Source: CBDFHV01 sp965247705 (lineage in GTDB: Bacteria; Pseudomonadota; Alphaproteobacteria; Rhodospirillales; CAMCUA01). From it: 47,392 bases of DNA. The position numbers and the translations under genes are program-made. Positions 33,436 to 41,844 of the stretch are shown here, one piece after another. The DNA is taken from contig CBDFHV010000014.1 of the NCBI GenBank assembly GCA_965247705.1, forward strand, positions 1 through 47,392. The letters run 5' to 3'. The notes under the pieces were generated by a model that made no database searches, was not told where the DNA came from, and was given only the letters and a program-made list of their open reading frames with translations. Within the stretch, counting starts at the first letter, position 1; every line of letters begins with the position of its first letter.

Positions 33436-34931
33436 GGTCTCACCCCGGATAGCAGGCTCATGTAGCTCCCGGCCGAGGTCGTCGCGACCCGGGCCCTTGG
33501 GAGATACGGATAAAGCTCGAGATCGAGCCGCGGCGGCCGGCGCTCGATACGGCACAGCACCAGATGCTTGACGGCATCGAAGCCGATCGCCCCCAGCTTC
33601 AGCGCATCGCCGATTGCCGCCTCGACCTCGGCAAGACGGAAGCTCTCCAGAAGACGCAGGACCTGGACGTATTCCCGCTTGCCGGGCTTGCCCATACGGG
33701 CTTCCATCAGGCGGCGCAGCGTGGCGAAGGAATCGGGCAGATGCCAACCTGCGAGCGGGGCGGCCTGGTCCAGCGCGCCGATTTTCTGCTCGATCAGCGG
33801 CAGGTAATGCAGAGGATCGAAGATCAGGTCCTCACGCTCATAGGAGCGCCGGTGCCGGGCGATGACATCGGCGCTGCAGCTGATCGCCACCTGGTCGACA
33901 TAGCCCCGGATCAGCACCTCGCGATGACCGTAGGCCACGGGCACCGAGTAATCATTGCCCTTGTAGCGTACCAGCGACAGAGAGCTCACCCGGCCGGGAC
34001 GGCGGTCGCAAGGCTCGTAGGGAACCGCTGGGAACTCAAGGAATACTTCCCGGTCACGGGCAAGCCGTTCGCCGATCGTCTCGCTGTGGCGGCGCAGTCG
34101 GTCGTCCTGCCGACGGCGGCAATGGTCCTCGAGGCGGGCGTTCAGCACCTCGAAGCTCTCCACATGGGGAACCGGTACCAGGTAGTTGCGCCGGATGAAG
34201 CGAACCAGCCCCTCTACCTTGCCCTTGTCGTTCCCCTTGCCTGGGCGGCCGAAACGGTCTTCGAACAGGTAATGGGATTGCAGCTCGCTGAACACCCGGG
34301 TGCGCTGCCGGGTGCCATCGCCCAGGATCCGCGCCACCGCCAGTGTAGTGTTGTCATAGAGGATCGACTGGGGAACACCGCCGAAGAAGGCAAACGCTGA
34401 TACATGGCCGTCGCAGAACGCCTCCGACGTCTCCGCCGGATAGGCCTTCACGAAGCTGGCATCGCTGTGCGGCAAATCGAAGGCAAAAAAGTGGATCTTC
34501 TGGAGTACGCCGCCGATTACCGCCAAGGCTTCGCCAAAGTCCACTTGGGCATGGCCAGGCGGGTGATGCGGCGGCACGAACATCTCCCGCGACCGGTGTC
34601 GGCATGCCCGCACATAATCTTTGACGATGGTGTAGCCGCCGGTGAACCCGTACTCGTCGCGCAGCCGTTCGTAGATCCTCTTCACCGTATGACGCTGCTT
34701 GCGGTGAACCTTGCTGTCTTCCTCCAGAATCCGGTCGATAATGCCGGTATATCCGTCCAGCTTCGGACGCCGTGGCGGTCGCTGACGCCGGTAGCCAGGC
34801 GGCACCGAAAACCCCAGTATCTTGCCCACCGTCTTGCGGTCGATCCCGAAAACCCGCGCCGCCTCACGATTGCTCATCCCGTCGACATGGCACGCCCGTC
34901 GAACACGCGCATATAAATCCACTGAGTACAT
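33432..34931 (-). CDS. istA: IS21-family transposase IstA (element B)
   Basis: 499 aa. The HTH is NREAARVFGIDRKTVGKILG. DDE motifs are HAQVDFGEALAVIGG, SILYDNTTLAVARILGDGT and GNDKGKVEGLVRFIRR. ATG 34931 gives MYSVDLYARVRRACHVDGMS. It is full length and intact. The level of divergence from element A means the two are different IS21 species, not a recent duplication. Confidence 0.94.
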   Translation of the reverse strand: MYSVDLYARVRRACHVDGMSNREAARVFGIDRKTVGKILGFSVPPGYRRQRPPRRPKLDGYTGIIDRILEEDSKVHRKQRHTVKRIYERLRDEYGFTGGYTIVKDYVRACRHRSREMFVPPHHPPGHAQVDFGEALAVIGGVLQKIHFFAFDLPHSDASFVKAYPAETSEAFCDGHVSAFAFFGGVPQSILYDNTTLAVARILGDGTRQRTRVFSELQSHYLFEDRFGRPGKGNDKGKVEGLVRFIRRNYLVPVPHVESFEVLNARLEDHCRRRQDDRLRRHSETIGERLARDREVFLEFPAVPYEPCDRRPGRVSSLSLVRYKGNDYSVPVAYGHREVLIRGYVDQVAISCSADVIARHRRSYEREDLIFDPLHYLPLIEQKIGALDQAAPLAGWHLPDSFATLRRLMEARMGKPGKREYVQVLRLLESFRLAEVEAAIGDALKLGAIGFDAVKHLVLCRIERRPPRLDLELYPYLPRARVATTSAGSYMSLLSGVRP

Positions 34932-35030
34932 CCCCCCGCCTTCGATCAGTTCAAAACCGATGAAGGCTAGCCGATGGCCCCTTTTTGAACCGCCCGCGCA
35001 GCCCGGGAATCAGGCCGCCTCAGTGGGGGA

Positions 35031-35125
35031 TTATTGCGCCGCCCTTCTCACCCGATCGCGAAGGCCGACCACCGTATCGGTGCGGAGGCTGTCCAGCAGT
35101 TCGCGCGCTTCGTCGGTGCGCAGGA
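35031..35125 (-). pseudogene. Tyrosine recombinase remnant
   Basis: On the minus strand one frame reads VRGVLRTDEARELLDSLRTD then TVVGLRDRVRRAAQ and a stop at 35031. The first part closely matches the start of the catalytic domain of XerC/D-like phage or plasmid integrases ('P.L..eEAr.LLdsi.tdt..GLRDRAli'). Similarity ends after GLRDR and no catalytic Arg-His-Arg-Tyr box remains. It is 25-30 codons in all and abuts element B, so a mobile integrase gene was probably cut there. Confidence 0.45.
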
Positions 35126-35145
35126 CTCCCCGGACGGCACCGCGA

Positions 35146-36423
35146 TCAGCCGCGCCGGATGCGGGTCTTCAGCTTGCGCAGGTCGCGCTTGCGGTTTTCC
35201 TCGGCGATGGTGGTCTCCACGTAGCGGCCCTGGAACAGGGCAACGCCGACGGAGCGGCCGAAGTCGATGGCCTCGCGGCCGTCGCAGCGGCAGAGGATCA
35301 GGCGGCGTTCGCCGCTGCGGTGGATCATCGCCCGGATGCGCCCGCGCATCTCCTCGCCGCCGTCCACCAGTTGGGGATGCCAGTAGAGCTTGACCACGTC
35401 GGCGCCCAGGCGCTCCCGGTCGATCATCGACATGGTCTGGTAGGTCAACCCGTCGATGCAGATGCGATAGCCCCGTTCCTGGGCGAAGCCGCGGGCGAAC
35501 ATATAGGCGCCAAGATCGGCGAACAGGTCGACCACCTGCAATTCGACGATCATGTGGCCGCGGCGGCTGGCCGGCACGTTTTCGTCGAAGTTCAGGAACT
35601 GGGGCGACAGCATGGTCGCCACGTTGAGGTTGAAGCTGATGTCGCCGGAGATGGTGATGTGATCGGTCTTTCCCAGCATCGCCAGCATGCGCCAATCCAG
35701 GGTCTCGGTCAGGTGCTGGAACAGCCACGGGCTGGACGCCAGGTCGACCCCCGGCAGCAGCGTGTCCCGCAAATCCCGGATCGAGATGAAAAGCTCGCTG
35801 AACACGGGTTCGGGCGCCATTTTCGCGCTGAACGTGCAGATGAACTGGCGGCGCACCAGGCTGGACAGGTCGGTGCGGCCCAAGGCCGCCTCCATGCGCG
35901 CCAGGATCTGGGGGGTCAAGGGCTCGCCCTTGTCCTGCTTGGCGCGTAGCGCGGACCGGGTATCGAGCCGGGCCCGGCCCTCGGAATCCCGGCGCTCCTC
36001 CTCGTCCACCAGGCCCTGGGTCAGCCGCAGGATGTCGTCGTATTCCCGCGCCACGTCGAACCAGGTCGCGAAGGGTCGCGTTGGGCTTTCCCCCTCCGCC
36101 AGCAGGGGATCGTCGCTGAACAGGAAGCGTATCCGCTGCACGGCGTTCTCGACCGCCGATTGCGCCTCGTCCTTGTAAATGAAAAACAGGTCCGGGGACT
36201 TGAGCTGGAAGAGCTGCCCCTGAAGGGACTCGATCAAGGGCTCCAGATTGTCGGCGGCAAGGCGGACGTGGTGTTCCCGGCGGTTGAAGGGCCTGAGGTG
36301 GGACAGGTGGATCTGCACCGCGCGCCGGTCGTCCTTGTGATCCTCCAGCCGCCGCACGTAGTCGAGCAGCAGGTACTCCTGGCTGGGCGCCAGGCGCGGC
36401 GCGGCTTCCGGTCCTCGGGCCAC
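35146..36423 (-). CDS. Degenerate EAL-like domain protein (downstream paralog)
   Basis: 425 aa. The N-terminal ~100 residues (HLSHLRPFNRREHHVRLAAD) are shared with the next gene. The C-terminal half resembles an EAL phosphodiesterase fold: ISFNLNVATMLSPQFLNF, VELQVVDLFADLGAY, YRICIDGLTYQTMSMID, VVKLYWHPQL and RSVGVALFQGRYVE. The E-A-L, D-D-F-G and I-K-I-D catalytic acids of active enzymes are largely replaced, so c-di-GMP hydrolysis is unlikely. GTG 36423 follows the upstream stop by 3 nt with AAGGGAG ahead, implying coupled translation. No membrane segment is seen. Its role may be ligand sensing or protein interaction. Confidence 0.68.
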   Translation of the reverse strand: MARGPEAAPRLAPSQEYLLLDYVRRLEDHKDDRRAVQIHLSHLRPFNRREHHVRLAADNLEPLIESLQGQLFQLKSPDLFFIYKDEAQSAVENAVQRIRFLFSDDPLLAEGESPTRPFATWFDVAREYDDILRLTQGLVDEEERRDSEGRARLDTRSALRAKQDKGEPLTPQILARMEAALGRTDLSSLVRRQFICTFSAKMAPEPVFSELFISIRDLRDTLLPGVDLASSPWLFQHLTETLDWRMLAMLGKTDHITISGDISFNLNVATMLSPQFLNFDENVPASRRGHMIVELQVVDLFADLGAYMFARGFAQERGYRICIDGLTYQTMSMIDRERLGADVVKLYWHPQLVDGGEEMRGRIRAMIHRSGERRLILCRCDGREAIDFGRSVGVALFQGRYVETTIAEENRKRDLRKLKTRIRRG

Positions 36424-36426
36424 GGC

Positions 36427-37683
36427 TCAGTTTTCTCCCTTGGTGGCCATCGCCGATACCAGCCGGTCGATGAAATGGCCCTGGAAACGTTGGATGCCCA
36501 GCCCCAGCCCCCAACGCACCGCCGCTTCCGAATCGACCCGCGCCAGGATCGCCCGCTGAATGCCCAGGTGGCCGAGGACGTCCTTTATGTCGGCCAGGCG
36601 GTCGGCGGGAATGCCGGAATGGAACTCGGGACTCCAGGTGAGCTTGATGAAGTCGGGCTCCAGCAGCCCCGGATCGAAGAAACTGAGGGACAAGGGGTTG
36701 AGGCCGTCGATGAGAACGCCGTAGCCCCGGTTCTTGAGCCAGGCGCGGGCATCCACATAGGCGGACATGCTGGCGAAGACGTCGATGGGCTGCATCTCCA
36801 CCACCACCTTGTCCGTATGGGCGCCCACCGCCTGGTGAAAGGTCTGAAATCCGGGCGACAGCACCGTGGCCACGTTGAGATTGAGACTGGCGGGCGGCGT
36901 CATGGAAGGGAAGTCCCGTCGCGCCATCACCGCCAGCACCCGCCTGTCCAGGGTTTCGGTCAGGTACTGGAACATCCACGGATTGGAGAACAGGTTGACT
37001 CCGGGGGCGATGCGATCGCGAAGATCGGTCATGGAAATGTAATGTTCGCGGAACAGGGGGACCCCTTTGCCCTCGGCGTCGAGGGAGATGGCGACCTGGC
37101 GACGCAAGAGGTCGGTGACTCGCGCGTTTTTCAGTCGATCGTTGATGTCCCCTAGGTTTTCCGGAGTGAGGGCATCCCCCTGCTGGGTCTGCATGCGCCC
37201 GTCGGCGCCTCGGGACGTCGACCGGCGGCGCAGCTCCTGGTCCGCCTCCATGATCTCGCCCACGGCCGCCTCGCATGTGTCGAAATCCCCTGGCTGCGAC
37301 AGGTCGTACCAGTTGGTGAAACGGTCGTCGGGGCTGCCGACTTCGGCGAAGGTCAGGGGATCCTCGCCAAAAAGTGTCCGCACCCGGTTGATCGGCGGGT
37401 CCAATTCGTCAATCGGCACGTTGCGGCACATCAGCACGAAATCGCTGTTGGACAGCAGGTACAGCATGACCTCGTGGTTGTTGATCAGGGGATCGAAGGC
37501 CCGCGACGCGATGCGCAGAAAGTGACGCTTGCGGTATTCGGCGCGCAACCGCGACAGGTGCATATGAACGGCGTAGGCGCCCTTGGGATTGGGCTGGACC
37601 CGTTGCAGGTGATCCACGAGGACCCCGTCCTCGCTGGGCACCTCGCTGTGCATCATGGAAACGGCGGTGACGGGCTCGGCCAT
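36427..37683 (-). CDS. Degenerate EAL-like domain protein (upstream paralog)
   Basis: 418 aa from ATG 37683 (MAEPVTAVSMMHSEVPSEDG). It shares architecture with the adjacent paralog: HLSRLRAEYRKRHFLRIASR near residue 50, DLRDRIAPGVNLFSNPWMFQ near 250 with YLTETLDRRVLAVM, then EAL-like elements ASLNLNVATVLSPGFQTF, VVVEMQPIDVFASM, YGVLIDGLNPLSLSFF, DFIKLTWSPEF and LGIQRFQGHFIDRL. Conserved catalytic acids are missing. The FQGHFID segment keeps the QG of the EAL loop 'QG'. It is the first gene of a two-gene operon divergent from a PPP-family phosphatase, with an 80-nt shared promoter region. Confidence 0.68.
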   Translation of the reverse strand: MAEPVTAVSMMHSEVPSEDGVLVDHLQRVQPNPKGAYAVHMHLSRLRAEYRKRHFLRIASRAFDPLINNHEVMLYLLSNSDFVLMCRNVPIDELDPPINRVRTLFGEDPLTFAEVGSPDDRFTNWYDLSQPGDFDTCEAAVGEIMEADQELRRRSTSRGADGRMQTQQGDALTPENLGDINDRLKNARVTDLLRRQVAISLDAEGKGVPLFREHYISMTDLRDRIAPGVNLFSNPWMFQYLTETLDRRVLAVMARRDFPSMTPPASLNLNVATVLSPGFQTFHQAVGAHTDKVVVEMQPIDVFASMSAYVDARAWLKNRGYGVLIDGLNPLSLSFFDPGLLEPDFIKLTWSPEFHSGIPADRLADIKDVLGHLGIQRAILARVDSEAAVRWGLGLGIQRFQGHFIDRLVSAMATKGEN

Positions 37684-37763
37684 CGAAACCCCGATTGTTA
37701 GCGGCGGCGGCGGACCACCGCGGGCCGTTGACCGCCACCCATCGGCCCATGATAGGTTCGCCC

Positions 37764-38528
37764 ATGCCCCTGACACAACCGGACACCGCCGCGCCCGGCG
37801 GCGCCCCGCGCGTTCCCGACGGGACGCGGGTGTACGCCATCGGCGACATTCACGGCCGCGCCGACCTGCTGGCCGACTTGCAGGAACAAATTCTCACCGA
37901 CGCGCGAACCGCCGGGGCACCCCGCAAGGTGCTGGTGTACCTGGGCGATTACGTGGACCGGGGGCCCGAGTCGGCGGCGGTCATCGAAAGCTTGGCGACC
38001 AAGCCTTTGGACGGCTTCGAGACGGTACACTTGAAGGGCAACCACGAGGACTTCCTGATCGCCTTCATGGAAACCGGGGCCCTGGGCCGGTCATGGCTGA
38101 TGAACGGCGGCACGGCGACCCTGAAGAGCTATGGCATCGGCACCATGAGCCTGATGTTCGGCGAGTCGGGTTTCGACAAGGTGCGGGCCAAGCTGAGCAA
38201 GGCGCTGCCGGACCACCACCGTCGCTTTCTCGACGCGCTATCGCTGACCCATCGCGAGGGCGATTACCTGTTCGTCCACGCGGGCATTCGCCCCGACGTC
38301 GCCCTCGACGACCAGAAGGACGAGGACTTGATGTGGATCCGCTACGAATTCCTCCGTTCCAACGAGGACTTCGGCAAGATGATCGTCCACGGCCATACGC
38401 CGACCATCGCCCCCGAGGTGAAGCGGAACCGCATCGGCATCGACACCGGCGCCTACGACACCGGCCGCCTCACCTGCCTGGTGCTGGAAGGCGCGGAGCG
38501 GCGGTTCTTGGCTACGGGAGACGGTTAG
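37764..38528 (+). CDS. PPP-family metallophosphatase (bacterial Ser/Thr protein phosphatase type)
   Basis: 254 aa. It has the phosphoesterase signatures in order: YAIGDIHGRADLL near residue 25, YLGDYVDRGPESAAVIESL near 60, and LKGNHEDFL near 95, giving the dinuclear-metal ligands Asp, His, Asp, Asn and His. DYLFVHAGIRPD and MIVHGHTPT supply the last two His. Bacterial relatives dephosphorylate Ser/Thr or Tyr in proteins or cleave Ap4A; ATG 37764 (AGG 8 nt upstream) or 37749 could be the start. It is divergent from the EAL-like pair, and its stop overlaps the stop of the convergent CDF gene by 4 nt. Confidence 0.9.
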   Translation: MPLTQPDTAAPGGAPRVPDGTRVYAIGDIHGRADLLADLQEQILTDARTAGAPRKVLVYLGDYVDRGPESAAVIESLATKPLDGFETVHLKGNHEDFLIAFMETGALGRSWLMNGGTATLKSYGIGTMSLMFGESGFDKVRAKLSKALPDHHRRFLDALSLTHREGDYLFVHAGIRPDVALDDQKDEDLMWIRYEFLRSNEDFGKMIVHGHTPTIAPEVKRNRIGIDTGAYDTGRLTCLVLEGAERRFLATGDG

Positions 38529-39478
38529 GACGCGGGTTCCTCGTCGGGCTGCTCGCGGCCTTTAAGATGCGCCCGCCGGCTCTGGGCTTCGATGAAGACG
38601 CGCTTGATCTCCGGGAACCGGGTCTTGATTCGGGTCTCCAGTTGCGAAATCGCCTCTTCCACCCCGTCGGCGTTCAGGGTGTCGTCGAAGTCGATGCTGA
38701 GGTTCAGCAGCACGTCCTCGGGGCCCAGGTGCATGGTCAGCAGTTCGTTGATGGCGGTCACCGTCGGTACGTCCGCCACCGCCTGACGCACGCCTTGGGT
38801 CACCCGCGAACTCGCCCCCTCGCCGATGAGCAGGCCCTTGCACTCGTAAGCCAACAGGGCTGCGGTCACGGCGAGGATGGCGCCGATGGCAACGGAGGCG
38901 ATGGCGTCGAATTCGGGCCGGTCGAGGGCGTGCGCGGCGCCGATGCCCGCCAAGGCGAAGAGCAGTCCCAACATGGCGGCGCTGTCCTCGAACAACACGG
39001 TGAATAGGGTCGGGTCCTTGCTGCGGCGCACCGCCTCGAGCCAACCGCGGCGACCCTTGCGGAGGCGAAACTCCTTGAACGCCACCCACCAGGCGCCGGC
39101 CTCGAACACCATGGCCAAGCCGAGGACCACGAAGTTGACCGTCGGGTCGCCCAACGGCGCCGGGTTTCGCAACTTGTGGATCCCCTCGTAGAAGGAGATC
39201 CCGGCGCCCAGGCCAAAGATCAGGATGGCGACGACGAAGGACCAGAAATAAAGCTCCATGCCGTAGCCGAAGGGATGCCGCTCGTCCGCCGGCCGCCCGG
39301 CCCGCTTGATCCCATAGAGGAGAAGCCCCTGGTTTCCCGTGTCCACCACCGAATGCACCGCCTCGCTGAACATGGCGGAACTGCCGGTCCAGGCGGCGGC
39401 GATGAACTTGATCACCGCGATCAGGCTGTTCCCGGCGAGGGCCGCGTAAACCACCTTCTTGGATGTCGGCGAGGCCAT
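38525..39478 (-). CDS. Cation diffusion facilitator (CDF) transporter
   Basis: 317 aa. The start is ATG 39478 (MASPTSKKVVYAALAGNSLI), with AAAAGGAAAC upstream. The membrane domain contains AMFSEAVHSVVDTGNQGLLL with the CDF signature Ser and His-x3-Asp metal site, followed by HPFGYGMELYFWSFVVAILI. A second site lies in LFEDSAAMLGLLFAL, with Glu-Asp in place of the usual HxxxD. The C-terminal cytoplasmic domain (MHLGPEDVLLNLSIDFDDTL) is normal. CDF proteins export Zn, Co, Mn or Fe by proton antiport. It neighbours the cobalamin cluster, so Co or Zn is plausible but unproven. Confidence 0.88.
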   Translation of the reverse strand: MASPTSKKVVYAALAGNSLIAVIKFIAAAWTGSSAMFSEAVHSVVDTGNQGLLLYGIKRAGRPADERHPFGYGMELYFWSFVVAILIFGLGAGISFYEGIHKLRNPAPLGDPTVNFVVLGLAMVFEAGAWWVAFKEFRLRKGRRGWLEAVRRSKDPTLFTVLFEDSAAMLGLLFALAGIGAAHALDRPEFDAIASVAIGAILAVTAALLAYECKGLLIGEGASSRVTQGVRQAVADVPTVTAINELLTMHLGPEDVLLNLSIDFDDTLNADGVEEAISQLETRIKTRFPEIKRVFIEAQSRRAHLKGREQPDEEPAS

Positions 39479-39706
39479 CGGCCGTTTCCTTTTGCGCGCT
39501 GGCGACAATAGAGCCTCGCACGACACGGGACTCATACCAAGGCCGGGAAGCGAGGATTCCGCCACCGCCGTCGACGTGGAATTGAGATAGGAATACAGCT
39601 CTTGATGGCTTCCCCGCGGCCTGCCAGGCTGGATTCCCGTTCCTGGCCTTGGGCATTCCGAAGTACATCCATGGCCGATGGGACCACCACCGCGTCGGGA
39701 GCGACC

Positions 39707-41050
39707 ATGAGCGGCGACGACCCTTGCCGGCTGACCGCCGCTCAGGCCGCGGCGATGATCCGGGATGGCAGCCTGAGCGCGCCCGAGCTGGCGGAGGCCT
39801 GCCTGGCCCGGATCACCGAGCGGGAACAGGACGTCGGCGCCTGGCAATTCCTCGATGCGGACCTGGTGCGGGCCCAGGCGCGGGCTGCCCATGACGCCAA
39901 GCGGGAGGGCCGCCCCATCGGCCCCCTTCACGGTGTGCCGGTGGGCATCAAGGACATCTTCGACACCGCCGACATGCCGACGGAGAACGGCTCGGTACTG
40001 CATGCGGGGCGGCGGCCGACAAGCGATGCCGTCACCGTGACGCTCTTGCGTTCCGCGGGGGCGGTGATCATGGGCAAGTCGGTGACCACCGAATTCGCCG
40101 TCTACGCGCCGGGCAAGACCCGCAATCCCCGGGACCCCGCCCGCACCCCCGGCGGGTCGTCCAGTGGCTCGGCGGCCGCGGTGGCCGACTTCATGGTGCC
40201 TCTGGCCCTCGGCAGCCAGACCAACGGGTCGGTGATCCGCCCGGCGGCGTTCTGCGGCGTCTGCGGCTTCAAGCCTACCCACGGCGCGATTTCCCGGCGC
40301 GGGGTCCTGACCCTGTCGCGAACGCTCGACCACGTGGGCGTGTTCGCGCGCACCGTCGAGGACCTGGCCCTGACCGCCGAGACCCTGTTCGCCTTCGACG
40401 ACCGGGATCCGGACATGGCCCCGGCGGCGCGGCCGCGCCTGGTGGAGACGGCCATGGCGGCGCCTCCGGTGACGCCGCTGCTGGCCTTCGTGCCCTCGCC
40501 GGTGTGGGACCGGGCGGAGGACGATACCCGCGAGGCCTTCGACGCTCTGGTGGCGGCCCTGGGCGATGGGGTTGAACGGGTCGACCTGCCGCAGCCGTTC
40601 GGCTTCGCCGTGCCCCATCACCGGTCCATCATGTGGGCCGACCTGGCGCGCAATTTGGCCGCCGAATACGACCGCGGCAAGGACCGGATCAGCGAGCGGC
40701 TTTGCAGCATGATCGAAGAAGGCCAGCAGGTGCGGGCGGTGGACTACAACCGGGCGGTCGACCTGCGCCGTGTGCTGAACGCGGGACTGGAGACCGTCTT
40801 CGATCGCTTCGACGCCATCATCACCCCGGCGGCGGCGGGGCAGGCGCCGGCGGGCCTGGACAGCACCGGCGACCCGGTGTTTTGTACCCTGTGGACCCTG
40901 TGCGGGACCCCGTCCGTCACCCTGCCCCTGCTGGAGGGCGCCGACGGGATGCCCATTGGGGTGCAAGTGGTGGGCCGGCGCGGCGACGACGCCCGGCTGC
41001 TGCGTACGGCCCGCTGGCTGGCCGCCACCATCCCTGGCGGCAAGGCATAG
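39707..41050 (+). CDS. Amidase signature family enzyme overlapping cobS
   Basis: 447 aa. The catalytic Lys is in PVGIKDIFDTADMPTENGS, the Ser-rich loop is TPGGSSSGSAAAVADFMVPL with the cis-Ser, and the nucleophile is in LGSQTNGSVIRPAAFCG. The C-terminal GTPSVTLPLLEGADGMPIGV completes the fold, so all three catalytic residues are present. GGGAG 5 nt upstream favours ATG 39707; ATG 39671 would add 12 residues. It hydrolyses an unknown amide. Its stop TAG shares a G with the cobS GTG (1-nt overlap), so it is translated with the cobalamin genes; a role in salvage of corrinoid amides or side-chain amidation is possible but speculative. Confidence 0.86.
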   Translation: MSGDDPCRLTAAQAAAMIRDGSLSAPELAEACLARITEREQDVGAWQFLDADLVRAQARAAHDAKREGRPIGPLHGVPVGIKDIFDTADMPTENGSVLHAGRRPTSDAVTVTLLRSAGAVIMGKSVTTEFAVYAPGKTRNPRDPARTPGGSSSGSAAAVADFMVPLALGSQTNGSVIRPAAFCGVCGFKPTHGAISRRGVLTLSRTLDHVGVFARTVEDLALTAETLFAFDDRDPDMAPAARPRLVETAMAAPPVTPLLAFVPSPVWDRAEDDTREAFDALVAALGDGVERVDLPQPFGFAVPHHRSIMWADLARNLAAEYDRGKDRISERLCSMIEEGQQVRAVDYNRAVDLRRVLNAGLETVFDRFDAIITPAAAGQAPAGLDSTGDPVFCTLWTLCGTPSVTLPLLEGADGMPIGVQVVGRRGDDARLLRTARWLAATIPGGKA

Positions 41051-41844
41051 TGCCCGAGCGAGAGCCCCTGGACGGCCTTGGTCGCGATATCGTCATCGCC
41101 GCCACGTTCCTGACCCGCCTTCCCCTGCCGTCCCGGTTTCACGGGCGCGACCGCCCCCTGGCAGATTCCATGCGCGCCTTCCCCATCGTCGGCGCGGCCG
41201 TCGGCGCCGCCGGCGCCATCGCCCTCTTGGTCGGGTGGAATCTGGGCTTCCACCCCCTGGCCAGCGCCCTGTTGGCCATCGGCGCTATAGTTCTGTTGAC
41301 CGGCGCCCTGCACGAGGACGGCCTGGCCGACGTAGCCGACGGGTTCGGCGGCGGCCGGACTATCGAGGCCAAGCTGCATATCATGGCCGACAGCCGTATC
41401 GGCGCTTACGGGGTGTTGGCACTGCTGTTCAGCGTCGGGTTGCGGGCGACCCTGCTGATCGGCTTCCTGGGGCTGGGCACCGCGGCCGTGGCGCTGGTTG
41501 CCGCCGGCGCCCTGTCGCGGGCCGCCATCCCCATGGCCATGGCCCACATGGAGCCGGCCCGCGACGGCCTGGGGGCACGGGCCGGCAAGCCGAACAACCG
41601 CACCACCGGCCAGGGCGCACTGATGGCGGCGGCCATCGCCATCGTCGCCCTGTGGCCCCATGAGACCATTTTTCTGTCGCCCTTTGCCGGGGTGGCCGCC
41701 TGCGCTGCCGCCTATGGCGTCGCCCGCATTGGCGCATGGTGGGCACGGCGACAGATCGGCGGCTACACCGGCGACGTGCTGGGCGCGGTGCAGCAGGGGA
41801 CGGAGGTGGCGGTCCTGGCCACCGTGGCCGCCTTCGGAACGTGA
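41050..41844 (+). CDS. cobS: Adenosylcobinamide-GDP ribazoletransferase (cobalamin synthase)
   Basis: 264-aa, polytopic membrane protein. Motifs include FLTRLPLPSRFHGRDRPLAD near residue 20, GALHEDGLADVADGFGGGRT near 85, the Asp-rich active site that binds Mg and the GDP-cobinamide, and MADSRIGAYGVLALLFSVGL near 115. The C-terminus has RRQIGGYTGDVLGAVQQGTE, also family-typical. It joins alpha-ribazole(-phosphate) to adenosylcobinamide-GDP. GTG 41050 overlaps the amidase stop; its own stop overlaps the cobC GTG (GTGA). Confidence 0.94.
   Translation: MPEREPLDGLGRDIVIAATFLTRLPLPSRFHGRDRPLADSMRAFPIVGAAVGAAGAIALLVGWNLGFHPLASALLAIGAIVLLTGALHEDGLADVADGFGGGRTIEAKLHIMADSRIGAYGVLALLFSVGLRATLLIGFLGLGTAAVALVAAGALSRAAIPMAMAHMEPARDGLGARAGKPNNRTTGQGALMAAAIAIVALWPHETIFLSPFAGVAACAAAYGVARIGAWWARRQIGGYTGDVLGAVQQGTEVAVLATVAAFGT

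Larger units (their letters stand above)
32483..35022 (-). mobile_element. IS21-family element B (complete)
   Basis: About 2,540 bp from TGTCAACGGCGG (32483) to CCGCCTCA (35022). Inner repeats GGGCGG..AAAAAGGGGCCA (32512 on) and their complement ending at 34995 confirm the ends. It contains istA/istB on the minus strand, inverted relative to element A. Flanks differ (IS5 left, recombinase remnant right), with no target duplication. Confidence 0.82.

Noticed and set aside
38525..40966. An 813-codon minus-strand open frame covering the CDF gene and the antisense of the amidase
   Set aside because: Only the part after ATG 39478 matches CDF transporters. The N-terminal two fifths is antisense to a well-supported amidase with catalytic motifs.
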